NCBI RefSeq assembly: GCF_039871875.1
Contig: NZ_JBDPMD010000016.1
Location: 62,001 to 126,000, forward strand
Source of the DNA: Sphaerisporangium sp039871875
GTDB taxonomy: Bacteria > Actinomycetota > Actinomycetes > Streptosporangiales > Streptosporangiaceae
Length of the DNA stretch: 64,000 nt
Reading direction: 5' to 3'
The notes beneath the pieces were generated by a model. It did no database searches and was not told where the DNA came from. It saw only the letters and a list, made by a program, of their open reading frames with translations. A program made the translations under genes and the position numbers. Shown here in pieces: positions 35,641-43,969 of this stretch (position 1 is its first letter; the number at the start of each line of letters is the position of its first letter).

Positions 35641-36675
35641 TCACAGGGACGGCTGACGTGCATACGACCGGCGGAGCCGATCAGAGAGCCATCCGATCGG
35701 CCCCGGCGAGCCCTGGGACCCGGCGAATTGGGACGGAGGCGCGACAAGCTCAGTCGGCGCCTCCGCCTCCTGAGGGAAGACAACCTCCGGCCCTGGACCC
35801 TTGACGCAGAAAGTCGCCGTCGACAGACCGGTACGCGCCTCGGCGACCGTGATCCCGCTCTCGATCGCGATACCAACGAGACGATCGGTCACCTCGGCCA
35901 GCGACGGACGATCGGCAGGGGCGAACGCCAACATGGCCTCCAACAACTCCTTCAGCGGCCCATCCGCTCCAGACAGATCCGGGGCGATGTCCTCATGCCC
36001 GATCCGGTAGATCAGCACCCGCACGTCATCGGCGCGGAAGGGATAGTGCCCGGTCAGCGCATAGAGCAGAGTAGCGGCCAGTGTGTAGACGTCGGTCGCG
36101 ACCGTGAGCTCTTCGATTCTGGCCTGCTCCGGTGCCATGCAGACCGGCGTCCCGATCGGGACGCCGGATTCGGTGATCACCTGCATTCGCTCGGCCAGCA
36201 CAGCGAGGCCGAAGTCGATCAGCTTCGGGCCGCCCTCACCCAGGATGATGTTGTGCGGCTTGAGGTCACGGTGCAGCAGCCCCTCCGCATGGATCGTCGC
36301 CAGCCCTTCGGCCAGGGTCGCCCCGAGGATCGCCACCAGGTGCGGCGCGAGAGTTCCCCGCACCCTGACGTGGGTGTCGAGCGTCTCGCCCGGGACGAAT
36401 TCGACTGCGAGCCATGGCGGCTCCGCCAGGGCGTCGGCCTTCTCCAGGGATGCGATGCGGGACCCGTACACGGCCTTGAGCGCCTTGACCTCTCCTGCGA
36501 ACCGCTGCCGGATGTCCTGACGATCAAGGAGGCCCTCCCGGATCACCTTGACGGCGACCCGCTGACCCGCCGGCGACACCCCGAGGAACACCACACCCAT
36601 CCCACCCTGCCCCAGACGACCCTCCAGACGAAACCCCCCGATCTCGCGCGGATCGGGGTCACGCAGCGGATCCAT
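35641..36675 (-). CDS. Soluble Ser/Thr protein kinase
   Basis: A 344-aa Hanks-type kinase: Gly loop LGQGGMGVVFLG (about residues 21-32), catalytic Lys K43 (VAVKVI), HRDLKPHNII loop, DFG motif (LIDFGLAVL) and GTPVCMAPEQ activation segment. No membrane helix or extracellular sensor follows; the last 70 residues are Pro/Ala-rich. Its stop lies 79 bp before the SNF2 gene, so it is probably the first gene of the defence operon. BREX/Pgl systems use a kinase (PglW), which makes a role here plausible, but this one is short and lacks PglW's other domains. It could equally be a normal regulatory kinase. Confidence 0.85.
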   Translation of the reverse strand: MDPLRDPDPREIGGFRLEGRLGQGGMGVVFLGVSPAGQRVAVKVIREGLLDRQDIRQRFAGEVKALKAVYGSRIASLEKADALAEPPWLAVEFVPGETLDTHVRVRGTLAPHLVAILGATLAEGLATIHAEGLLHRDLKPHNIILGEGGPKLIDFGLAVLAERMQVITESGVPIGTPVCMAPEQARIEELTVATDVYTLAATLLYALTGHYPFRADDVRVLIYRIGHEDIAPDLSGADGPLKELLEAMLAFAPADRPSLAEVTDRLVGIAIESGITVAEARTGLSTATFCVKGPGPEVVFPQEAEAPTELVAPPSQFAGSQGSPGPIGWLSDRLRRSYARQPSL

Positions 36676-36772
36676 CAGCGCCTGCCTGTCGTCGGGAAGA
36701 TCGGGACGTACAGATGTGACGTTTGATACTTACCCGGGGATGACCAGGAAGCGTTAGACAATTCCCGGAACC

Positions 36773-37110
36773 AGCTAGGAAGCCGCTCGGCTTTCGCTAA
36801 GGGCTTGCTTGAGGATAGCCGTGGCGGTGTGGGCGGATGCTGTGAGTTCCTTGAGGAGGTGCGGTGAGATGGAGCCTTGACCGAGTGCGGCACGTTAGGC
36901 TGTTGCGAGGGGTTGTTCCGCCTGAGCTGGTGTGGTGGAGGTTCGGAAAGGCGCATGGTTCAGCACCTCCTGGTAGGCATAGGCGTCTCCGGATTGCGCG
37001 GCTACTTGGATGAGGGCGCCTGGGAGATCCGCCGGTTCGTGGTTCAGGGCAAGGGCGAGGTCGACGGCGGTGAGGCCGAGCCGGATGCGGAACAACGGTC
37101 GATCCGTTCC
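36773..37110 (-). pseudogene. Frameshifted C-terminal remnant of an unknown gene
   Basis: On the minus strand two protein-like stretches follow each other in different frames: LFRIRLGLTAVDLALALNHE plus LPGALIQVAAQSGDAYAYQE (36895-37095) and then LLKELTASAHTATAILKQAL, ending at a TAG near 36773. They look like the C-terminal half of a 100-200-aa protein, broken by at least one frameshift and cut at its 5' side by transposon sequence. The family is not recognised. The 97 bp between here and the kinase start (36675) show nothing more. Confidence 0.4.
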
Positions 37111-37112
37111 TC

Positions 37113-37250
37113 GGCTTCGGTGGGAAGGTGGCCGGCCTGGAGGCGCTGGAGATGGCGATGTGGCAGCGCGACCGCGGCCAGCCGGCAGGGGCCCGGCGAT
37201 CGCAACGGGACAGCTTGATCCATCACTCGGACAGGGGCTGCCAACTTGGG
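37113..37250 (+). pseudogene. DDE-transposase fragment, IS3/integrase-core type
   Basis: A short plus-strand frame reads GKVAGLEALEMAMWQRDRG, then a divergent stretch, then SLIHHSDRGCQ, the typical second-aspartate block of IS3-family and related integrase-core transposases. It is truncated on both sides, on the right by the end of the IS30-type remnant. A remnant of a third, older element in this nest. Confidence 0.45.
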
Positions 37251-37452
37251 TTCAAGGAGTCGTCGCAACAGTGCTGTTCAGCAGTGAGTTTGGATGCTCG
37301 TTGAGGGCTTCTGCCGGTGTCTTCCACCCGAGGGTCTTTCGGGGCCTGGTGTTGAGTGCGAGCGCGACGGCCGCCAGCTGTTCGGCATCCCATCGTGACA
37401 GGTCGGTGCCTTTGGGGAAGTACTGGCGCAGTAGGCCGTTGATGCTTCTATG

Positions 37453-38511
37453 TCAAGCGAGGGGGTGGTGGCGGGCGATGTGGTGGTGCCAGGTCGCTTG
37501 GTCGGTGGTCATGGCGTGGTAGATGACGTCGATGAGGTGGCGTTGGAGGATGCGTCGTGCTCCTCGTTTGCCTTTGGCGGGTTCGTGCCGGGCCAGGAGC
37601 TTTTGGGCGGCGGGGTGGAAGCGTTTCTGGACGATGGCTGCGGTGTAGACAACACTGTTGAGGCGGCGGTTGCCGCCTCGATGCAGGCGGTGACGTTCCT
37701 GGTCTGAGGAGTAGACGGGGATCGGTGCGCAGCCGGTGTAGCGGGCGAGCTTGGCTGAGCTGGAGAAGCGGGTGATGTCTCCGATCTGGGAGATCAGGAC
37801 CGCCGCGGAATTATGACTGATGCCGGTGATCTCCAGCAGGGCCGGGGCCAGCGGACTGACGATCTGTTTGATGGTGGTGTCGAGGTCGCGGACGCGCTGG
37901 TTGGCTCCGGAGATCTCGGAGGTCATCGCCAGGAGGACGCGGCGGACGTGGGCGCCCAATTGGGCGGTGTTCAGCAGGGAGGTCAGCGAGTCCAGGCTCT
38001 TGGGGCGGGTGAGGTCGCCTGGGGTGTGGTCGAGCCAGACGTGGAACTGGGCCTTGAGCTGGTTGATCAGCATGGTGCGGCGTTTGATGAGGTCGGTGCG
38101 GTAGTCGACCAGGACGCGCAGTTCACGGATGTGCTCATCGATGCGGTGCCGGGCCAGATCGGGGGTGGCGATGGCTGCGTGGGCGGCCGCGACCGCGTCG
38201 ACGGGGTCGGATTTGGCGCCGGTGGCGGCGTGGAGTTTGCGGTGGGCGGCGGTCAGGCGGGTGGGAACCCAGACCACCTCGTGGCCGGCGAGCAACAGTC
38301 CGTCGGCCAGGCGGCGGGCGAAGCCGCGGCCGTCCTCGATGGCCCAGGTGACGGCAGAGCCATCGGTGATCGTCCGGGCCCAGTCGAGAAGCATGGTCAT
38401 CAGCAGCGCGTCGTTCTTCACCGTGAGCGGCTTGCCGATGCGTCGGCCGTCGGAGCCGACGGCCACCGCGACGTGCACGTGCTTGTGCGGGTCGATCCCC
38501 ACTGTCACCAT
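37453..38511 (-). CDS. IS110-family transposase (DEDD recombinase)
   Basis: A 352-aa intact protein. The N-terminal RuvC-like DEDD domain starts TVGIDPHKHVHVAVAVG (first Asp D6), with further acidic positions in TWAIEDGRGFARRLADGLL and ATGAKSDPVDAVAAAHAAI. The C-terminal Tnp_20 domain has LLEITGISHNSAAVLISQIG and LARYTGCAPIPVYSSDQERH. It moves the element by RNA-guided strand exchange in characterised relatives. It looks functional: no frameshift and a full length. Confidence 0.9.
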   Translation of the reverse strand: MVTVGIDPHKHVHVAVAVGSDGRRIGKPLTVKNDALLMTMLLDWARTITDGSAVTWAIEDGRGFARRLADGLLLAGHEVVWVPTRLTAAHRKLHAATGAKSDPVDAVAAAHAAIATPDLARHRIDEHIRELRVLVDYRTDLIKRRTMLINQLKAQFHVWLDHTPGDLTRPKSLDSLTSLLNTAQLGAHVRRVLLAMTSEISGANQRVRDLDTTIKQIVSPLAPALLEITGISHNSAAVLISQIGDITRFSSSAKLARYTGCAPIPVYSSDQERHRLHRGGNRRLNSVVYTAAIVQKRFHPAAQKLLARHEPAKGKRGARRILQRHLIDVIYHAMTTDQATWHHHIARHHPLA

Positions 38512-38763
38512 CGAAACGTCCTGTTCCCTGCTGTCGTAGTTGACGAAGACAGAGGCGAGAGCCCAGGTAGGGGGACAGACCTATTGCGAGTTGACGGCTC
38601 AGCAGGCTTCTATCAAGTCACTCCCCGCCAGGACTCTCGCCCTGCGGGCCGCTGTGGACATATCAACGGAAAGCCTTCCGGCACGTGTTTTCCGAGTCAC
38701 CCAACGACCCAACGTCGAGCCTCTCCCGTCGGAGCAGCCCCACACACCCCACCCTGCCCAATA
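38512..38763 (-). ncRNA. Candidate IS110 bridge-RNA region (left end)
   Basis: The 252-bp noncoding left end of the IS110 element, upstream of the transposase start. In characterised IS110-group elements (IS621) this end is transcribed into a structured bridge RNA with a target-binding and a donor-binding loop. The position and length fit, and the other end is only about 12 bp, as in that group. I have not folded it; the call rests on position. The target whose guide should match is the IS30 sequence around 37430-37440 joined to 38764-38780. Confidence 0.5.
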
Positions 38764-40016
38764 GGTGTTTTCGTTGGTGCCGCGCTGCCAGGGGCTGTGG
38801 GGGTCGGCGAAATAGACCTGCACGCCGGTGTCGATGCGTAGTTGGGCATGCTGGGCCAGTTCCGTTCCCCGGTCCCAGGTCAGCGAGCGGCGCAGTTGCT
38901 GGGGGAACGCGGTGATCTGTTTGGTGATGGAGTCCCGCACGGCTTGGGCACCGCGGCCGGCCAGTGCCGGGCCGTTCCTCACCCGTTCGGCAGTGCCGTA
39001 GCCCTCCATCGGGGGCAGGTGCAACAGCAGGGTGAACCGGGTCGTGCGCTCCACCAGGGTGCCGATCGCCGAGCTGCCGGTGCCGATGACGAGGTCGCCT
39101 TCCCAATGGCCTGGGACGGCACGGTCCTCCACCTCGGCAGGCCGCCGGCTGATCACCACGTCCGGGGTGTCATGGCCGCCGGCCTGACGCCTGCTGCGAG
39201 CGCGGGGACACGCAGTGCACGGCCGGTGCGCAGGCAGGCGACCATCTCGCGGTTGAGCGCTCCGCGGCCCTGGATAAACCGGGCCTGGTAGATCGCCTCG
39301 TGCGAGATGCGCATGGACTCATCATCGGGGAAGTCCACCTTGAGCCGGTGGGAGATCTGCTCAGGACTCCATGACAGCGCCCACAAACGGTCCTGACGCC
39401 GGGGCTTGTTGCGGCCCTTCCAGACCGAGGCCCGCGGACCGGCTACCGGTTTACCGGCCGGCCCCCGGAGCTGACCCGACAGCCGGGCCTGCACGTACTC
39501 CCGCAGCCGGGCATCGGCCACCAGTTTCGGCGTCTTTGGGCGTCGCGCCATCAACTCGGCCTTCCACTGCGCGACCGATGCCCGGTAACCCAGGCGGCCA
39601 CCTCGCGTGGCGGCATTACGCCGCAGTTCCCGCGAGATGGTCGAGGGCGACCGGCCCAGCCAGCGCGCGATCTCACGAACTCCCTTGTGCTGGGCCCTGA
39701 GCAGGGCGATCTCCTCCCGCTCGGTGAACGACAGATACCTGCCCGATGGCGCACTGAGCTCGATCAACGGCATGCCGCCACCCTCGCGGAACCACCGAGA
39801 TCCCACCGTCTGCCCTGGAAGGGGAAGTTGACTGACCATCTGGGCTACGACAAGGACCAGCGCTCCGGCGGTGAGACGGCCAACAGCCGTAACGGCTTCG
39901 AAGGCCGTCTGACCCCAACCAACGCTATCAAACAAGATCGGGAACCACCATTGACTGGCACACCTAAGTGATTGAGTACGGCTGAGGCCAGCCGACAGCG
40001 CTATCGTTTCAATATC

Positions 40017-43000
40017 ATGCCCAAGAAGAAGATCGTCTCCGCAGAGGCGACCGGTGGCGCTGGAACGTTGTTCGAGTACCGCATCGCAGCGATAATGCTT
40101 ACACACCTGTTGCGGGGGACACACCCTCCGGGACTGCCGGTTCCCATAGCCGCACTGGCCCTTCAACAGCGGGTCAGGGGTCATCTGCTCGATGACATCG
40201 TCGTCTACGGTAGACAGCTGCCCGTTGCCCTATATACAGAGTTCCAGGTCAAGACCTCCCTGACAGTGTCACCCAGGAACCACGATTTCATTGATGTAAT
40301 AACACAAGCTCTCCATGTTCTCGACGAAAACGCCCAGGGGGTCGCGCTTGGAGATATCTGCTTAGGAATTGTAGCCAAGCCTAAAGGCGATCTGGAACAA
40401 CTCTCCAAGTTAGCCAGCCGAGCAGCAGCCCATGCTAGCGAACGCACCTTTTTCGAATCTTCAGTCAAAGGAGCTTTCGCCGAGAAGTACCGGGAACGAC
40501 TGAACAAGATCCGCGATGCTGTCACAATTGCTCAAGCCAGGGGTGCACCAACTCTCGGTGGGGTCCATGCCGCCACCCACGCCTTCCTGCACAACCTTCA
40601 TGTCTGGTGTCCTCTGGTCGAGGAAGGCGAAAGAGATCTCCAGGAAGCACTCGATCGTATAACGCCGATTGCGGAAAGCTTTGATGTCACATCTCGAAGC
40701 CTATTCGGTGACCTGGCCGACTTGGCAAAAACATGGGGACGGATGGCTGGAGTCGTCGACGCTGACACGGTACTGCGTCACCTTCGAAGACGTGGGCTGA
40801 AGCCGAGATCCGCAGAGGTCTCCTCCGCGTCTTCCCACGACATCGAGGTCGACGCCATTGTCCGCGGTCCTCTGGACTCTCTTGATCTGAGGGCGTCTGA
40901 GGTCGAGGCAAAACGCCTGCTCAAGGCTGGAGACAATCGAGCGGCCGTGCACTACGCCGAACTATCTGAGCGTCTACGATCGGCCAACTTCACACCTCAT
41001 GCCGAACTGATGAAGAGGAGGGAAGCGGAGGCTCTGCGAGCTTGCGGGGAAGTAGAGGCCGCAGTTCGACTGAGCGTCAGCTTGGCTTGGGATCACCTCG
41101 ATCGCGTCCAGCCTTGGGAGGCCGGCTTCGCACTGTTGGACAGGGCGGATCATGAAGGCAACAGGATATCATTCACACAGGAATCTCGACGTCTCCTCGA
41201 TGTGGTGGACGCCGCCGTATGGGTTGCTAAGGGTAGTGATCTAGCGAGCTATGTGCCGAAATTCGATGCCCTCGCGACAGGAGATCACGATGAGCTCAGA
41301 GCGGCTGTATTTCTTTGCGAGGAAGCCATAGCCGATGGCCAGCCTAATCTGGTACTCGAACGACTCGACCCCTTGAGAGCGATCGTGGACAGGTCGGTGG
41401 CCCCAGGAGGCTCTCGCGTCAAAGAGCTCGCCGTTCGTGTCCGCATGTGTCTTGCCGACGCCACTGGTGAATGGGGAGATCTGGTGCGTGAGATGCACCG
41501 TCTCCTACCACGTCGCATGATCGCGTGGCTTTATGCTCGCAATGCTCGCTATCTTGCCCTATCTGGAGACGGACCCAACTCCCAGCATTTTTATCTCGAG
41601 GCAATCGAGCGTGCGTCGGCCGAGAAGATGTTCGACGAGGCGGCCGACTGGCTATATGCCCTGCGTACGGTGCGATTCTGGTTCGACACCAGTCATGATG
41701 ATCCACAGCACTCGATCGCTCAAGCACTGCGACCGCACGCCAGACCAAGCACGCTCCCTGGGTCGCCACATGTTTCAGAACTCGCGCTGAGAGCCGCCCA
41801 GGACGACACCACTCCGGGAGAGGGTCTCCGGCAAGTTCAGCGCTGGCGGTGGCAAGCAGTCGTACGCGCGCAGATTACCAGTGAGCTCGAAGCAGAAAAA
41901 GTCTTAGGCTCCCTGCTCGAAAATCAGGGAGATGCCGTTCAAGCTACAGGCTGCTACATACGTTCAGGGGCGGCGAAACGTGCGGCGGCAGCCGCACGTT
42001 CGTTCCCGGAGCAACCCGCACACGTTCCCGCCGCCCCACACAACGCTGTGCCAACAAGCCGGGCCGCAGCATACGCGGCCAGCGCCACGGTCAGCGATCT
42101 CCTCAAGGATGACGATGCCCGATGGTGGGCGGATAAGGCATTGGACGAAATCTCGCTAGATCCGATTAGCTTCCCATCCATAGAACCATCGCCGTATGTG
42201 CACGCCTTCGATGTACTTCAGGCAGTTGCCGATGTCTTGAATGGCCGCCAAGCTGAACGCCTGCTTCAGCAGCTTGAGCTACTGCTATCGGAGCCGAGTG
42301 GATGGTTCAGAGGGATCGACAAACAAGTTGCCCATATCCTGATCTCTCTGGCTGAACTCGGTTACGAGCAGGCCATATCACTCCTCATCCCGCCATTGCT
42401 CACCGACGAGCGAATGGGTGAATTCATCTGGACCGACATTGCACGAGCGAAGAGGCACGCCGAACTACTAAGCCGCCTTCTAAGTCATTCTATATCGAAA
42501 AGCCTCCCCGCTTGCCTCGCGATCATCCGAGCCGGTGCCGACCCAGCCCCCACATTGGCTCTGGCGCGTACGGTTGTAGAACGCCAACTTTCTCCCACCG
42601 AACCGGGCGAGACGGATGGGAACTCCATACATTGGAACGCCCCAACTGATGCCACACTTGCGACTGTGCTCGACCAAGAAACCAAGAATGATTTCGCCGT
42701 CACCCTACTCGATCGAGCCCTCAACCAACGGAAATCTTATCGAAACCGAGACCGCGATATCCGCGCCCTGCACATCCTCAGTTCCCACGTCGACACCCAG
42801 ACAAAGCGTCTATGTCTTTCACGCCTTCTGGACCTCGCCAGAGGGCGATACTGCGACCGCCCCGTCAAGCAACATGAGGAGAACACGCTGCCAATCATGG
42901 CTCTACGTTGTGCAGCTATGCTCGATCCAGATCCAGACCAATCTGCGGAAATCGAGCACATAGCCCTCACCACCCTGGGAGCGGAGGGCGTAAATGTTCA

Positions 43001-43316
43001 ATGGCATATTGGTAAAGCAATTGCCCGCCTGCCAACCGCGCATTCGACACTGCACCCCCAACAATCCGCCACCCACCCATATCCAGCATTGCGAGCCCTC
43101 GCCGCTTACCGCTGGGGTGACAGTCCGGCACTACTTCCTCACGAAATAGCCCTACAGCTAGCTACCGACAAGAATCCCAGCGTGCGCCGGGAGCTGGCCA
43201 CCGCCCTCATGAGGGCACCCATCTTAGATCCGGGCAGACTGGAAATTGTAGAGCTGCTACGATCCGACCCGCGCCGCAGCGTCCGGACTCGATTGTCACA
43301 AGAACCACTTATGTGA
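40017..43316 (+). CDS. Cap4/DUF4297-like nuclease with helical-repeat region
   Basis: A 1099-aa protein, ATG 40017 (an upstream GTG/TTG-type start at 39972 is open). Residues 10-80 carry the pattern of the Cap4-type dsDNA nuclease domain: GGAGTLFEYRIAAI, then GHLLDDIVV (D59/D60) and TEFQVK (Q77/K79) as a PD-(D/E)XK core. After about residue 230 the protein is helical with TPR-like (AKRLLKAGDNRAAVHYAELS) and at the end HEAT-like repeats (KNPSVRRELATAL, DPRRSVRTRLSQEP). I see no P-loop NTPase, unlike Avs or other STAND proteins. The gene has visibly lower GC and looser codon use than its neighbours, suggesting transfer. Probably a single-gene defence protein whose repeat region senses an invader (inference). 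Confidence 0.6.
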   Translation: MPKKKIVSAEATGGAGTLFEYRIAAIMLTHLLRGTHPPGLPVPIAALALQQRVRGHLLDDIVVYGRQLPVALYTEFQVKTSLTVSPRNHDFIDVITQALHVLDENAQGVALGDICLGIVAKPKGDLEQLSKLASRAAAHASERTFFESSVKGAFAEKYRERLNKIRDAVTIAQARGAPTLGGVHAATHAFLHNLHVWCPLVEEGERDLQEALDRITPIAESFDVTSRSLFGDLADLAKTWGRMAGVVDADTVLRHLRRRGLKPRSAEVSSASSHDIEVDAIVRGPLDSLDLRASEVEAKRLLKAGDNRAAVHYAELSERLRSANFTPHAELMKRREAEALRACGEVEAAVRLSVSLAWDHLDRVQPWEAGFALLDRADHEGNRISFTQESRRLLDVVDAAVWVAKGSDLASYVPKFDALATGDHDELRAAVFLCEEAIADGQPNLVLERLDPLRAIVDRSVAPGGSRVKELAVRVRMCLADATGEWGDLVREMHRLLPRRMIAWLYARNARYLALSGDGPNSQHFYLEAIERASAEKMFDEAADWLYALRTVRFWFDTSHDDPQHSIAQALRPHARPSTLPGSPHVSELALRAAQDDTTPGEGLRQVQRWRWQAVVRAQITSELEAEKVLGSLLENQGDAVQATGCYIRSGAAKRAAAAARSFPEQPAHVPAAPHNAVPTSRAAAYAASATVSDLLKDDDARWWADKALDEISLDPISFPSIEPSPYVHAFDVLQAVADVLNGRQAERLLQQLELLLSEPSGWFRGIDKQVAHILISLAELGYEQAISLLIPPLLTDERMGEFIWTDIARAKRHAELLSRLLSHSISKSLPACLAIIRAGADPAPTLALARTVVERQLSPTEPGETDGNSIHWNAPTDATLATVLDQETKNDFAVTLLDRALNQRKSYRNRDRDIRALHILSSHVDTQTKRLCLSRLLDLARGRYCDRPVKQHEENTLPIMALRCAAMLDPDPDQSAEIEHIALTTLGAEGVNVQWHIGKAIARLPTAHSTLHPQQSATHPYPALRALAAYRWGDSPALLPHEIALQLATDKNPSVRRELATALMRAPILDPGRLEIVELLRSDPRRSVRTRLSQEPLM

Positions 43317-43969
43317 CCGTTAAACGATCGAACCATAGCGTTGCCAGTGACACGTGCCAACTAATGGAGGACTCGGAGAACTGGTGACCGTAGGAGCGCC
43401 TGGAGATACCGCTAACACCGGTGGTAGACGTATGCCAGCCCAGCCGATGGTTCCCGCCCAATATTGACGACCTCGATGCCGAGCTACAGGAGCCAAGTAG
43501 TTGACCACCGCACACGGCCATGACCATACCGGCGACGCATTCGCCCACCTAGTGCTGAGATGATGGCGATCGCCTCGAATATTGCCGTCGACCAGCGCAG
43601 GTTCATTCTCTCGTCACCGCTTTACGCCAAGACTCCGAAGCCGCCAGAGTACGCCATGCCGCATACAGCTCAGGGATGGACCGTCATGTCGACGGTTCAA
43701 ACTGTTGTGAACGTAACTATCCAACCTGCCCGCACGGACTCGCAGCCAAACGCCTTATTGCCAACTATTAGATCAGCCGCTCGGAATTAATACCTGACTT
43801 AGACGACTCTCCCTTGCGGGCACGGGGGTGAGCCCTCGTCCACGGAGGCGAGCGGTTCGGCCATTTCCGATGGAATCGTTGATGCCTGGTTGATCTTTTA
43901 GAGATTGGTATGGCGCCTCCTACCATGTCTACATGGAGATCAGCGCCTGCGATAAATACTATACGCAAT
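43317..43969. other. Gene-free stretch
   Basis: About 650 bp of lower-GC sequence without a convincing gene. Several short frames exist on both strands (for example a 76-codon plus-strand frame from 43560), but none has a good ribosome-binding site or recognisable features. Around 43811-43835 there is a lone sequence that resembles an actinobacterial type I-E CRISPR repeat; it is not repeated nearby. Confidence 0.5.

Larger units (their letters stand above)
37441..38764 (-). mobile_element. IS110-family insertion sequence
   Basis: About 1.32 kb inserted in the IS30 transposase gene. Deleting it and joining 37440 to 38764 (with one base ambiguous) restores ACC AAC GGC, the conserved IS30 reading NENTNGLL, in frame. 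That fixes both ends to within one or two bases and shows no long target duplication and no terminal inverted repeats, as expected for IS110. The transposase ends only about 12 bp from one end, whereas the other end has about 250 bp of noncoding sequence. Confidence 0.85.
37252..39773 (-). pseudogene. IS30-family transposase, frameshifted and split by IS110
   Basis: The IS30 transposase is recognisable in three parts on the minus strand. The N-terminal part (39773 down to about 39205) has SFTEREEIALLRAQ, LGRSPSTISRELRRNAATRG and WSPEQISHRLKVDFPDDESM. A one-base change at the C run near 39204-39207 shifts the frame, and the DDE part (about 39205 to 38764) continues with AVPGHWEGDLVIGTG, LTWDRGTEL and HSPWQRGTNENT. 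The last part (37440 to 37252) reads NGLLRQYFPKGTDLSRW and RKTLGWKTPAEAL up to a TGA at 37252-37254. An IS110 element lies exactly between NENT and NGLL. An N-terminal HTH stretch ending SRWFREGGG lies upstream (to about 39830) but is degenerate. The element is dead. Confidence 0.85.

Noticed and set aside
35562..35876. N-terminal extension of the SNF2 frame
   Set aside because: Low-complexity Arg/Ser-rich shadow of the kinase gene; the GTG at 35561 fits the conserved start better.
36724..36760. Possible promoter upstream of the kinase gene
   Set aside because: A TTGTCT and a TAAGTA-like hexamer exist on the minus strand but are about 23 bp apart, too far for a normal sigma-70-type promoter.
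43560..43790. 76-aa plus-strand frame
   Set aside because: Composition is not protein-like and there is no supported start.
43811..43835. Sequence resembling an actinobacterial type I-E CRISPR repeat
   Set aside because: Only one copy; no second repeat at spacer distance and no cas gene in the window.
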